Shown piece after piece: positions 10,096 through 21,521 of a stretch of 64,000 nucleotides of DNA. The stretch is taken from contig OW386286.2 in NCBI GenBank assembly GCA_936432065.2, positions 119,611,902 to 119,675,901 of the forward strand, written 5' to 3'. Below the pieces are notes generated by a model that saw only the letters and a list, made by a program, of their open reading frames with translations, was not told the origin of the DNA and ran no database searches. The number at the start of each line of letters is the position of its first letter. The first letter of the stretch is position 1. The translations under genes were made by a program, and so were the position numbers. The DNA comes from Rutpela maculata. Lineage: Eukaryota; Arthropoda; Insecta; Coleoptera; Cerambycidae.

Positions 10096-10344
10096 CGAAA
10101 TGAAAATTACGATTGTTGATTGAGCAAATGATGACCACCCAGACAGGTTAAAAATAGCTGACTGCGAGGAGTAAACAAGGTGGTATACTTTGGAGCCCTT
10201 GGCAAATGCGACTATGAAATTCGGCGGAGAATACAGATTTGCCAGTTTAGCAAAATTTGGCGTGACGGAAATATGAAACCCACAATAATCATACTTTGCT
10301 AATGCCTCAGTTTTCTCCTTCTTCCTCTCTGAGACCCGGACCGC

Positions 10345-10715
10345 CGATAGACGGCGTATTGATGCTTTCGAATTGTGAGGCTGAAGATGCTTAGTACGAA
10401 TTCCCTAGACAACCTAGACAACCCAAATATTACCGCACTAATAGCTCGATTCTCCGAGAAATAAGTCTCCAAAGGTGACACTCCAGCATCGCATTTTCCC
10501 TATCTTCACATTATTTTTACTACATTAATCGGTTAGAGGACAATATGGAATGGTTGGCAGTTCAGGGAGAACCAGATGGCAGGAGGTGAAGAGGACACGC
10601 TCCGAAATGTTGGTCTGATGTTACTAGAAAGCTGATGACAAAGAGATTTGATGAGGCTGAACATTTAACCGGCAACCCCGGCATATGGCACAATGCCGTC
10701 AGCATGTTATATAGC
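10345..10715 (+). pseudogene. LINE C-terminal fragment
   Basis: RRIDAFEL followed by a stop-broken stretch matches the 'RRIDAFEMWCWRRMLRI' block of arthropod LINE proteins. NRLEDNMEWLAVQGEPDGR, then RGHAPKCWSDVTRKLM and a W-x-x-AVSM end match the 'VQGKVEG-R-x-RGRP-x-RW-x-D' tail. Three frames are needed. This is the C-terminus of an RTE-like non-LTR retrotransposon; the reverse-transcriptase core is missing. Confidence 0.6.
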
Positions 10716-10719
10716 AAAC

Positions 10720-11995
10720 GTAGGACAAGTAGAATAGCCAGCTTTTGTGATTAAAAAAAAATCTGATTAAAAACATTTATATTCACTCGCGAAAGCCACA
10801 CGCTCAGTTGCGCCTCGCGTGCTAATTATTCTGTTTATGAGTAAAGTATCTCTTTATTCACTTGTACCATAAATAACTGTAATACAATGAGGTGCTGTGA
10901 AATTAATTGTAATAGCATTTTTAATTTAAACAAGATATGGACATCGAACAATGAACAAGTATCTTCTTTAGCAATACTTATGAAAATTTGATTTCAAACT
11001 TAAATATTTATGACACATATCAAGAATGCAATTTTTACAAATCAGCAAATTTTTCTTATACACTTTCTTCCACACACCAATGCATAATTTATACATTTAA
11101 TGTTTTCATTAATAGCATACAGTTAATTTTTCTATATTTGTCTTTCTTATATCATTCAGTCTTCCCGTAGACATGAATCAATCAGAAAATTCATAAATTT
11201 AAGAAATCGGTCTTGCATCATTAATCAAAATTTTAATATTGTGATCTCTTAGATTAGATATATATAGATATGGAACATAATTAATAAATATTATTCGATT
11301 TAGTCCTAAAATTTTGTGATAAAAAGAAAGTAAAACATTAAATTTGATATCAAAAAAACACCTTTAATGTATATAGTAGCCAATTATTCTAAGATTTGAC
11401 ATAAATATTTTAAGCAGGTTTCTTTTAGTTGAAATAACGTCTAATCTAGTTGCTGATGAATGACAAGACATGTTTTTAGATGAAAGGAAGAGTAAAGTAT
11501 ATTATTATGTAAAACTACAAATGGAGATGAATTTAAATCATTTATAACTGATTTTCAAGGTCTTCAATTTGTTATTCCACAAAACACAGACGGAATTTCA
11601 GCAATCCCATTGAAGGACAAGATCAGACACCTAATTTCTTTGGTTTTCCTCCAAAGCAATATCGTAGTGGTGTACGAAAAAAGAAACGCATTATGGATGT
11701 CACTGGAAATTTGCAACATATTCATACATTATAATGTATGTACTAACATTTAGCATCCAGAATGGCTAACTTTTTTGTACACCAAGTTACACAAAAATTT
11801 GCTTCAATAATGTGGGTCAATCACGTGCTCTTAGGTGTGCTTCTCTCTTAGAGACCTGATTCTAATGAGGCGATCTATTTACCTTTAATGTATCTTATTC
11901 CTAAGCTATCTGACCTAACGTCGGCTACAATATAGTGGAGTATAAATCACCTAAAAGGAAGTTGTCTTACTTAGTCCACCCATCAGGTCATTTAA
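10720..11995. other. AT-rich stretch, no gene recognised
   Basis: I see no coding similarity and no paired repeats apart from short A/T runs. Confidence 0.45.
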
Positions 11996-12433
11996 AAGCT
12001 TTACCAGGAATTAAGTCGGGAAGTTTTGAAATTTGGCAGGGTTGTAGATGTAGGTATCTACAACTAAAATCCACATTTTGCACAAAGCAATATCTGCCGC
12101 CGGCGTAGCCATATTGCCAAGATGACCGCCGAAAACAGTTTTTTTGAAATATCTCTTTTACCTTGGGTTCTAGAGTTAAAAGACTTATTACGAAAATGAA
12201 AGAGGAGCAAGTTTCCTACAAATTACGTTATATACATGTTCTTTTTAAAATCAATAGTTTAGAGACAACAGTCGATTAAAGGTAAACCTAAACATATTCA
12301 TTTTTCTTTCCCTAACGGTATTTACTGTAGCCGATATGTTTAAATGTATGTGTTTTAAATGAATATAGGGCTATTGAATTCAATTTGGATTATTATTTGC
12401 AAAAACACTTTCATAATCAGGCGCGCCAATAAT

Positions 12434-13075
12434 AGACGGAGAGTTGAGCACGAGATTTTGATATTACTCGGGTCATGAAAAGTTTCGGTAAAAATACCGA
12501 GAGAGGACCCTGATTTGGGAATTTGCTGACAGCTCGAGGAGGGAGGGGCACCGCCATATTGTAAAAATGAGGCACAAAAACAGTTTTTTTGAAATATCTC
12601 GCTTCGGGTGCCTCATACGGCAAAAAAACGTTCTTATGAAAATGAAAGAGCATTGTAGAAAATTTTTCTAAAAAATATGTCCTATACATTTTTTTCGAGA
12701 ATCAGAATAGTTTCGGTGCAGGACCCAATCGAAGTCAAGCATTCTTGACAAAATTATGATTTTTTGTAATTTCTCAATTTAGTGCGACTTTTATGAAGGA
12801 GTATTTTTGTGTTGAGACCAAATTTGTTTTCATACTTGAAAATCTTAATTTATGTCATAAATCATAAATATGTTTAACTTTACCCTTTACCCTTAGCGTT
12901 CTGTTCCACTTGTCTCAGAGCTGGGCACGAAATTTCGATATTACTCGGGTCATGAAAAATTTCCGTAACAATACGTCGTACACTAAGATAGGAGCCTGAA
13001 TTGGGTGTATGCTGACAGCGCGAGCGAAGAGGGGCACGAGTGAAAACGGTGAAATTTGATTTTTTTTTAAACAAA
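12434..13075 (+). repeat. Inner inverted arm, left
   Basis: About 640 bp that match the reverse complement of 16065-16688 almost end to end. Landmarks are ATATTACTCGGGTCATGAAAA (occurring twice, at 12461 and 12938), GCCGCCATATTGTAAAAATG-type sequence, GCTGACAGC, AGTGCGACTTTTATGAAGGA and TTTACCCTTTACCC. Conservation is higher than for the outer arms. Confidence 0.85.
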
Positions 13076-13384
13076 AATCATCGCGGTTACGCTTAAAAAT
13101 TTATAGAATAAGAAATTGTGAACTGCGTAATCGTAATATGAAGTTGCTGACAGATAAGTAGGGGATAAATAGGTTGCTGACAGTTGTCAGCTTCCCAAAA
13201 ATATACGAAAAAAAAATTACTGCGGTTATGTCAGCACCTTATGGGTCGCGTGCGCGTGACGTCACAGGTCCCAGACCTTAGGAAAAACAAACCGCTGTCA
13301 TTAGCTGTCAACTGGCGACTGACTGAACCTCAGAATTAAATTTTTCGTAATTCTAGAGTTTTTATCGATATTATATCATATAAA

Positions 13385-13489
13385 ATGGCAAGTTTTTATT
13401 GTATTACTAATTGTGGAAGTGTGGCAATTCGAGACAACATCAGTTTTTGTAAAATAACGTCGATTTACAGCCAGAAGAGGTTAGGTTAA
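13385..13489 (+). pseudogene. THAP-like first exon in TIR element
   Basis: ATG at 13385, 143 bp inside the left terminus, opens a 34-codon frame, MASFYCITNCGSVAIRDN followed by ISFCKIT. The C-x3-C pair near the start and the ISF motif fit the beginning of a THAP zinc finger. The last codons read into AG/GTTAGG, a fair splice donor, so this may be exon 1 of a split gene. The rest of the domain is not found downstream. It differs from the THAP remnant at 8911. Confidence 0.45.
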
Positions 13490-14229
13490 ACAATTCCAGG
13501 CATGTAAAAGAAATGCTTTAAGTTAATGCATAAGAATTATTGTGATAGTAAGCAATAAACAATCCATGATAAAGAAAATTAACATTTTATATTGGTTTGT
13601 CTCTATTTTTAATAACTATTTCTTATTTCAATTTTACTTGAGCGAAGCATGAACTGCACGGAGTATATTTAAGAGAGTACAAGTCATAATAATTAACAAT
13701 TGACCTACATAAAATAGTAAAATACATGTTAAACATTTTATATAATATATTATAATGAAAAATTTACAAAAATTACAACGGTTTGCGTAGTCCAATCTAT
13801 AGGTATATAAGGTATAGACGAGGGGTCAACCGCTGGAAGAAATTGTGTACATCTTATTACATACTTCAAACAGTTTACAGTAGGTACGTCAGTCTTTCAT
13901 TGTTTATTTGATAAAGTGTCTTTTTCACAAAATTTACAGCGGTTAATCTCCAACCATAGCCATGTTCATTGCTAAAAAACTAAAAGGAAAGATTTCCTGT
14001 TAAGTGGTGAACATGTTTTGTCTAGACTGGCAACACAATCCCAGTGAGCATTAAGGAACCATCTGAATCTGCAATAGTCCAAGGAGTCAATGGCTTTTAT
14101 TCATGATGCCTAAGAGTTCATATCGTGAAAAATTAATTTCTGCATTAGTAATTATTTATAAAACAACATTTAATTAGGCAAGCATATATGAAAAAAATGG
14201 TTGATAACTAATTCTTACCGTCGTAACAA

Positions 14230-14501
14230 GCTTTTATCCTGCAAATTTCTTGCAGAGTACTTCTTTCACCTAACCACAAACGGCTTCAAGACTTCTCAAT
14301 GCCTTGAATTCGTCCTTCTGTCTACGTAATTCTTTCAAAAATCAAGTAATTTGCAACATCCCTATGTGTAACATTTGGAAATACATCAATATTTGTACTA
14401 AAGTATTTTTTTCTCAAAATATAAGGATTTAATTCGATGGCAGCCGTATACCTAACCTCTACATCAGGAGACAATTCTGCAAAATGCGAACTAACCGTCA
14501 T
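14230..14501 (-). pseudogene. SWIM-type transposon protein, N-terminal remnant
   Basis: From ATG at 14501 the minus strand reads MTVSSHFAELSPDVEVRYTA, then a stretch ending FPNVTHRDVANYLIF. After a frameshift it continues KDEFKALRSLEAVCG, a stop, and VKEV. From memory this matches the 'DI.NYLI...Y....FKA+KSLEAYN-x-V-x-G-V+-V' region that precedes the SWIM zinc finger in many uncharacterised invertebrate proteins that also carry a YqaJ-like nuclease. The zinc finger and nuclease are missing here. Orientation is inward from the right terminus of the 13242-14697 element. Confidence 0.5.
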
Positions 14502-14999
14502 GCTGACGAACAAAATTGTTTATATAACAGTATTAAGAATAGTTGTAGATGTTAAATAATCCAACAATAAGTTCTTAAATGGCACAAACACTGCAAAATT
14601 AACTTTAAAGAAACACGTTTAATCGGCGGATTTCTCAACGACACCTGTTTGTTTTTCCTAAGGTCTCAAAATCTGTGACGTCGGCGCACGCGACCCATAT
14701 AATTTGTTGTTAATATGTCAAATAATATGGTCATAAGAATTGTTGACAGTTAAGTGAAGGAGATATCCCGTAAAATGGAGTGAAATTGAAACGGAGACAA
14801 TAGCCCGTACTATGCACACGGTTAGGACTTCGAAGAGAATCTTAAAAACCGCTGCCCAAGGAATCACTACTTCCACATCCAGATTCTCTATCCAAGTCAG
14901 TCACAACGAAAAAACTTTGTATGTGAAAATAATTGTTTATGGAACTTTAATAATATAATATTTGAAATCCTCTACCCATAAAACGATACCTCACATCGG

Positions 15000-15560
15000 T
15001 AGTGAGGTGGGGGGTGGTGATAGGGGGTGATAGTGGGGGGTGGATGAAGTAAAAAAATATTTTGAGGTTTCTGGTTCCTGTGCACACACTAAATCACAAT
15101 TTTTTTTCATCCCCTTTAATAAGGGGGTGGGGGTGGTAATGGGGGTGGCTAATGCCAAAAATTTTTTTGAGACCTCAGCTTCTCTTGTATATACTAAATA
15201 CCAATTTTATGGACTCTTACCTGCTTGATTGACCTATTTACCCCAAATTTACCCCAATTTACCCCCCAACCCTTCGACGGAACAAGATGAAAATATAATC
15301 TAGTTCTAGATCTCGTTAAAGTACATATGTGTACCAAATTTCAAGTCAATATCTTAAACGGTTCCAGAGTAAACGTGCGCACAAAAAAAAGTTACAGACA
15401 GACCGACAGACAGACCGACAGACAGACCGACAGACAGACAGAAATTTTTTTTTCGCCCAAACTTAAAATCTCGTTTCATGACATTTTAAGCCTATTTGGA
15501 CAATAAAAATTTTTAAAAATTTTTTTGTCGTTACTATACTTCCACTGGACGTGAAAGTAA
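15000..15560 (+). repeat. G-rich dispersed repeat with (GACAGACC)n
   Basis: GGTGGGGGGTGGTGATAGGG-type tracts are followed by GCCAAAAATTTTTTTGAG, ACCAATTTTATGGACTCTTA and CCTATTTACCCC. The part from 15110 to 15240 matches, inverted, 52975-53110. The tail at 15395-15442 is a short octamer/tetramer tract of GACAGACC and GACAGACA. Non-coding, unclassified. Confidence 0.7.
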
Positions 15561-16064
15561 AAAACACATCTACATTTTTTCAGTTTTATTACTTTTATAT
15601 AATAATTATATTTAAAATAATTTTGACAATTCATTTATAACAATTACTTTGAAAAATTAATTTGTAAAAATTTACTTATGTGAAATAATATTCAGCTCGA
15701 AAAATAATATTTTAATTTTATTATATACAAATTTTTTATCTACCAATTTAAAACCATATGCGATTTTCACAATTTTTATGAATACAGGGTGTACTTTATA
15801 TTTAAAGTTAGTGTAAGGATTAATAATGTTTTATAATACGGAGAGGGAAATATATAAATAATTATTTTTTTTTATATTCATGCACACAAGTTTATTTATT
15901 GTATGAATAGCGAGGGGCAAAGCGCTAACGAAATCTGGTGTACACCGAGGGAATCTGAAGGAAATCTTCATCAAAGAGGATATCTGGTGTACAAAATTGT
16001 GGTGAATAGTAAAAATTATATAAATGTAATATACAATATTAAAGATAGTGTTATTTTTTTAAAA
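15561..16064. other. No gene recognised
   Basis: AT-rich sequence between the G-rich repeat and the inner right arm. No supported feature. Confidence 0.45.
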
Positions 16065-16688
16065 TTTTTTTAGCCAAAATCAAATTTCACCGTTCTCACT
16101 CGTGCCCCTCAGCATACACCCAAATCAGGCTCCTATCTTAGTGTACGACGTATTTTTACGGAAATTTTTCATGGCCCGAGTAATATCGAAATTTCGTGCT
16201 CAGCTCTTAGACAAGTGGAACAGGGTAAAGGGTAAAGTTAACATATTTATGGTTTATGACATAAATTAAGATTTTCAGGTATGAAAACAAATTTTGTCTC
16301 AATACAAAAATACTCCTTCATAAAAGTCGCACTAAATTGAGAAATTACAAAAAATCATAATTTGTCAAGAATGCTCGACTCCGATCGGCTGCTGCACCGA
16401 AACTATTCTGTTTCTCGAAAAAATGTAGAAAAAAAATGTAGGAAATGTTGTAGGAAATTTAATTCCCTTTCATTTTCGTAAGAACATTTTTTGCCATATG
16501 AGGCACCCGAGATATTTAAAAAAAAAACTGTTTTTGTGCGCCATTTTTACAATATGGCGGTGCCCCTCCTCGCTCAAGCTGTCAGCAAATTTCCAAATCA
16601 GTGTACCTCTCTTAGTGTACCACGTATTTTTACCGAAACTTTTCATGACCCGAGTAATACCGAAATCTCGTGCCCAGCTCTTAGACTA
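16065..16688 (-). repeat. Inner inverted arm, right
   Basis: Inverted partner of 12434-13075. At its right border (about 16690) the sequence passes directly into the coding frame of the next feature, which is 5'-truncated at this point. The open frame that seems to start at 16498 is therefore a chimera: its first 60 codons are repeat sequence. Confidence 0.85.
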
Positions 16689-16689
16689 T

Positions 16690-17947
16690 AAGTTTTGGTC
16701 TGGTACTTGGTCAGATATGACCATTGAACAAACGCTAATGAGGACGATGAAAGCTATTGGAGGGCTTACTCATGGACGAGGAATCACTTATAGTGTGTTA
16801 GCAATGTGGACATTGGGAATGGTGAATTTGCACAACGTATGCGATGAGATTGAAAGGTTTTGCAACGTTTCTTTCACATCTACAGAACAACATGTGGATA
16901 TGAGAAGCTCACGTATTATTCGAGACAATGATGATGTGCAAAAGCTTTTGGATTGGCTTACCCAACACCCTCCTTTCCCAAACGTAAACGAAATAATGTC
17001 TATTTCCTGGGGAGTTATTGGAGATGAAACAATAAATTATTTTAAGGCGCAAGAAATTGGTAAATTTGGGATAAATAATATGATTGAGAAAAACTTTGGC
17101 GATGTGATATTGAAACACAAAGAGAAAGTACTACCAAGTGCTATGAATTCAAGCGTCAAGATTTATGAAACAGTAGTGCCAATTGACCCAATACTTATTT
17201 TCCAGAGACTTTGCGTTGCAAAACAAACAGACGAGGAGCTTGAACAGCATCTGCAGTATGAATTGGCTCCATATCCCTTGTCCTTGATTTCTGAAGACGG
17301 AATGCGAAAAACTGCTAAGTCTATATTGTATAAAGCTTTTTTGCCAGTTGCAGAATATGACTTTGGGACCAATAAAGTTTATATAATTGACAGTGGATAC
17401 CTGCTGCATAGAGTTGTTTGGAACCGAAATGAAACATTTGGTTCCATTTGAACCAGTGATATAGAGTATGTAAAGACACTATCAATCAAATGCAATAATT
17501 GTTTTCGACGGCTATCCCATCCGTGCAGCAGAAAAAAGCACGAAAAGCGCAAAACGACTCCGACGATCACGAAAAAATATTACAGCAGATGTTTTGTTTC
17601 ACGAATTTATGACTCCCATCGTTCCACAGATGAATTTCTAATCTAATGACACAAACAAAGGTCGCTTTATATCCATCTTGAAAAGAAAATCCAAAGACGC
17701 GCAGTTCACTGCTATCCAGGCTACAGAAAATGCAGATACCTTAATAGTAAATGCAGCCATCGAAATATCATCTTCATATGAATATGTCATTATTGTTGGA
17801 GATGTTCTCGTTCTTTTGACAGCATTGGGCAACTCATATAAAAATATATACCTACTGAAGCCTGGAAAAGGAAAGACAGTGCAACGTATTTATTCGTCTC
17901 ATAGTTTACAAGGCGACGAAACAGTTATAAGAACAATATATTTTTAG
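16690..17947 (+). pseudogene. Transposon-borne gene of unnamed family, PIN-like C-terminus
   Basis: I recognise a protein family that is abundant and uncharacterised in invertebrate genomes. Blocks in order are FWSGTWSDMTIEQTLMR, GGLTHGRGITYSVLAMW, EQHVDMRSSRIIRD, then a helical stretch ending YELAPYPLSL, then LHRVVWNRN. After a TGA (17449) and a frameshift near 17485-17500 come IIVFDGYP and a basic segment. After a TAA at 17639 come NADTLIVNAAIE and VIIVGDVLVLLTAL. The D in VFDGYP, the NADT motif and the VVxGxD-like strand resemble the acidic sites of PIN/FEN-type nucleases; in relatives I remember the last motif as GEDTDLLVLL, so two residues appear deleted here. Two stops and a frameshift make it non-functional. 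The 5' end is cut by the inverted arm. Confidence 0.7.
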
Positions 17948-18204
17948 ACGAAACTAAACGAACATTTTTAACTTCACTCGACTGCTGTACCTAAACCGTT
18001 GATTTTAGAGAAAACATACATATAACATATTTTGTAGAAAGCGTACGGTAACGGAGATATTTGAAAAAAATAGTTTTTTGAGGCCATTTTGTCAATATGG
18101 TGGTGCGAGCGGTAGTGCTTGCTTTGTGCAAAATGTGAATCTTAGTAATATATACCTGTCTCTAGAATTATGCCAGCTGACCTGCTGAAACTCTAACTAT
18201 TTAA

Positions 18205-20130
18205 GTATGATGATACACCTGTTACTATTGAAGAGGACAGTGACATTGATTAAACAATACCGTATTATTTTTTAATAGATTTTCAAGCTAGTTTATTAAA
18301 AATAAACTTTTATTGCATTTTTGTGTATTAAATAATTACTACAGTTGAACACTTGTTAGTTAAAATTTTTATAAATATTATATGTTATACCTCCTAGACA
18401 ATTTTGAGTTTGATATCATATTATAGGGGAATATATGAGGAACATATGACAAAAAAATGGTAATTTCCCTCCGAGTATAAGATATTTTTTAAATGTTTAA
18501 AATATTTTCGCTACTATTTCCCAAACTTCCTGTAGAGTGAAAATTACAAAAAAAATCTCGTAAATAGATCTTTTGTACCTTTATAATATATTTTAATCCC
18601 ATGGAATTCGCAACAGCGGTTCCTAAGAAATTTTTTTTTAAATTCGAAAAATATTTTTTTCTCAGTAAATATCAACAATTAGAAGCTGATATTTAACATG
18701 TCTTAATTTCTCTTAAAAAGCAACCTTTGAGGTAAAACTCAATCAAATCGACGCAAAGGCCGATTCCCCATAGTTACCCGGCTACAGGCTTTTGGATTGA
18801 ATGCTAGTCCCGAAAGTCATTTGTTTAAACAAATGAATTTTTAAAATTGTGTTTTTTGCACTTTTTCTTCAACATCTCTGGTTGTATAATTCGTATAGCG
18901 GTGGCGCAAAAAACAAATTGGTCATAATGAAATTGCGAGGAAAACTAGATCTGTCCGAATTTTTTGATCAATTATTTAAGTTGTAACAAGCAAAAACAAC
19001 TGAGACTGGACATTTTTAAACAACTGATAATAAGATATTCTACTTTAACGAAACTTTACGAAAACATGTCTTTGATGTAGCTAAATTCTCATACCCAATT
19101 TCGGTTGGTTAATTTTCATAATCTACGTACTCTGAAACGTGAAAATCCGGAGAAATCTTGGAGGGTAATTTTTTCACGATTACAATACTTCCCTTCGGTA
19201 AGCAACAGAACCGCAACAGGTGAGGAGATGCTGTCAGACGTGCCATGCGGCAAAAGAAGGCCACCTAGAATAATTAACGCATTGATCACAAGACGTCTGC
19301 TAACGCGTTATGAATAAAAAGGTTTCAAAAAAGATCACTGAATGGGTTAACTTTCCGTAGAGTTTTCACAAGAAAATTACATACATATAGAGTATTTGGA
19401 AAATGGTCGCAAATAATAAACTGAGAAATATTCTGTAGAAAGTTTATTTTTTCTAATGTATCATTTATCACAGTTGTTAAGTAAATTTAATATCACGTTT
19501 TAAATTTAGTGGAAATATTTATTAAATAACACTATAAAAATTAGGCGAAAGATTACAAGCGGCGATTATGCTCATTATTTATGCGCATTATATTATAATC
19601 TACTAATTTCACGGTCTTATAATACAATTCTTAGAACGAAGAAACGTTACAAACATCATCATTCTTACTAGGTAGTTGTATCTCGGCCAGTTGATCAAAG
19701 AATACATTCCAAACACTTATCAGGAACAGGTATTTTATAAACTGTATCACTCACTTAAACCGCTAACAATAATTCTATTTCCACACAGGTAATTTATTCG
19801 TTTCTAAGCATGTAACGATTCTTCAGCCAATATAAATCACTAACTAGTCTTTAATATATGTTATTAATGTAATTAATAATATAGTGCGATGAACATTTGA
19901 ATAACAGGTATTACGTAGAAAGAAGAAAGATGAATTGTTATATTTATATTTTGAATAATTTTTTAAACGTCATGGGATTAAACATAATTTTAGTAAGAAT
20001 CGAGGTAAGAGTAAATCGCATAGTTTAAGTAGTTTGTTGATATTTAGCTAGCGCTGCTAGAAGAATCACAATTTCCAATTTTAAATAACTGTTTAGTAAG
20101 GAATCTAGCATCCAAAAAGACGCGTCTAAA
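18205..20130. other. No gene recognised
   Basis: AT-rich sequence without recognisable coding or paired repeats. A more complex patch at 18725-18815 has no match elsewhere in the window. Confidence 0.4.
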
Positions 20131-20134
20131 ATGC

Positions 20135-20245
20135 CGAACCCTGAACTCGCGGGTATAAAAATTAAAAAATGTGGATATTATGCAGAATTTTATGCCGAAT
20201 TCGATTCCAGAGGGCGCGATGTCGGCTAAGATTGCGAAATTGCAA
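20135..20245 (+). repeat. Coding-like inverted duplication, left copy
   Basis: Encodes ELAGIKIKKCGYY followed by AEFYAEFDSRGRDVG and a stop. The same peptide, with an intact frame (ELAGIKLKKYGCY... DVGQDCEI), is encoded in opposite orientation at 21522-21634. The nucleotide match includes GCCGAATTCGATTCCAGAGG and GGCGCGATGTCGGC. Both copies keep the reading frame up to the same point, which suggests protein-coding origin. The family is not recognised. Confidence 0.65.
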
Positions 20246-20394
20246 TTTCACCAGCACATTCTTAGAGCTGCCTACCAAGTAATTATTTGGAAGACAGCAA
20301 GCTGCATCAATCCAGTGCTTCCCAACCCTAAAGATTTTCGTTGGGTTTCGAAGGACAATATATTAGTAAAAAGACAAAAAGTGTCCGTCCAAAT

Positions 20395-20509
20395 GTAACG
20401 CCTGGAAACATATTTTGTAAATGCAAACAATTCCAAAATTGTATTGGAAACTAAGGCCGGTTTGGCGTGCATAATAGGTTGTTTTTGTGAAGGCCGATGT
20501 CAAAGGTGT
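20395..20509 (+). pseudogene. Cysteine-rich C-terminal fragment (CXC-like)
   Basis: After NVTPGNIFCKCKQFQNC a frame change leads to TKAGLACIIGCFC and EGRCQRC, then a stop at 20506-20508. The spacing C-x-C...C...GL-x-C-x4-C-x-C-x3-C-x2-C resembles the CXC cysteine repeats (tesmin/TSO1-like) seen at the C-terminus of some transposon proteins. It follows the duplicated coding module at 20135 in the same direction and may be the end of the same decayed gene. Confidence 0.4.
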
Positions 20510-20881
20510 TAGTTTAACCTTAACTTATACTATAGTATTATTACATCAATACACTTAATTATAGCATTATAACATCAATCATATGTATAACGACTTACCA
20601 TGTATTATGTACACAGAATTTACAATACATACAACCATTATTTTGTCAAGACGAAAAATATTTTAATTTCCTTGTAGTTGTTCTTAAATTAAATACAGAT
20701 AATTTGTTCTGTTTGTAAGCATTATTTATAATCTGTACGAACTTTCATATGAAAGACGTTACAAAAAAATTAATAAACTAATGTACAGTGCCCGTCACAA
20801 TAATCTACATTTAACCTACAATAACCTACAATTTAACCTACGTTTTTCGAAATTCTCTACATTTCCTCCTGGTGAATATTA

Positions 20882-21328
20882 TTGGATTTTTTTTTGTTTA
20901 TTTTGTTAATTGTCCTCTGCTGTATAAGAATAAAATGTCAATTGTGTTGTGGTAAAGGATGCCGGATTTGTATAACTGATAAATCAAATAAAACTTGCTT
21001 GCTTGCCATAGGTGGCAAAATTATTGTGACGAGCACTCTACGTAATAATAAATACTTTTATTATAACAGCAGTGCCTCAAAATCATCTGTAAATAGCCTA
21101 CAGACAAGAGACAAGATCGCGCGCGCGGTAGACCAAAACAATGCGCTTCATTTAAAAAAAATCATATCTCCTAAATTATTCAGAGAATTAAAAAATTGTT
21201 TTAATAAAAAATATTCGTTTGTCTATTCTACATATTTCGTCTCAAATAACTACACATTTATCTGCAATAATAACAAAAGTACTTCGATGCCGAAAATTAC
21301 GCTACACTTTCCGAGCCATATTGTTTAA
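20882..21328 (+). CDS. Hypothetical small protein, possible signal peptide
   Basis: A 148-codon frame, long for such AT-rich sequence. The N-terminus is strongly hydrophobic (MDFFLFILLIVLCCIRIKC), compatible with a signal peptide or membrane anchor, followed by a cysteine cluster (CCGKGCRICITDKSNKTC). The rest is N/K/S-rich without a known motif. No typical gene neighbour or promoter was identified. It may be chance; no family recognised. Confidence 0.25.
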   Translation: MDFFLFILLIVLCCIRIKCQLCCGKGCRICITDKSNKTCLLAIGGKIIVTSTLRNNKYFYYNSSASKSSVNSLQTRDKIARAVDQNNALHLKKIISPKLFRELKNCFNKKYSFVYSTYFVSNNYTFICNNNKSTSMPKITLHFPSHIV

Positions 21329-21521
21329 ACAATTTATAGTGTTGTTTATAATGAAAATAATGTCTCTCTATTACACTTGTATGAAACTATAAACATTAAT
21401 CTTTCGATTGATATAAGAATTATTAAAAAATCTTTATAAATAAGCTCGTAAATGCAATGTAAACGAAAGATAATGCAATATTTAAATTCCAATTTTTTTT
21501 AGAAATTATTACTTTTTTTTC

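Larger units (their letters stand above)
13242..14697. mobile_element. 1.46-kb TIR element with remnants of two converging genes
   Basis: Terminal inverted repeats of about 53 bp: TGGGTCGCGTGCGCGTGACG at the left and TGGGTCGCGTGCGCCGACG read inward from the right, then CTTAGGAAAAACAAAC in both. TA flanks both ends (13240-13241, 14698-14699), a possible target duplication. A THAP-like start codon exon points inward from the left and a SWIM-type fragment points inward from the right. The middle has no coding content, so the copy is internally deleted. Confidence 0.75.
12040..18200. mobile_element. 6-kb composite bounded by inverted repeats
   Basis: The outer arms 12040-12255 and 18000-18200 align in opposite orientation through CACATTTTGCACAAAGCAA, CCATATTG, a GTTTTTTTGAAATATCTC-like segment and a degenerate tail. 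A second, better conserved pair lies inside (12434-13075 and 16065-16688). The outer and inner modules are themselves related, sharing AAACAGTTTTTTTGAAATATCTC-like sequence and GAAAATGAAAGAG. Between the arms are an independent TIR element (13242-14697), a G-rich repeat and part of a decayed gene. This may be a large DNA transposon whose ends have duplicated, or one repeat inserted several times; I cannot decide by eye. Confidence 0.55.

Noticed and set aside
16498..16689. Apparent N-terminus of the protein frame beginning at 16498
   Set aside because: These codons are the inner inverted repeat, which is non-coding in its other copy (12434-13075); the real gene text begins at about 16690.
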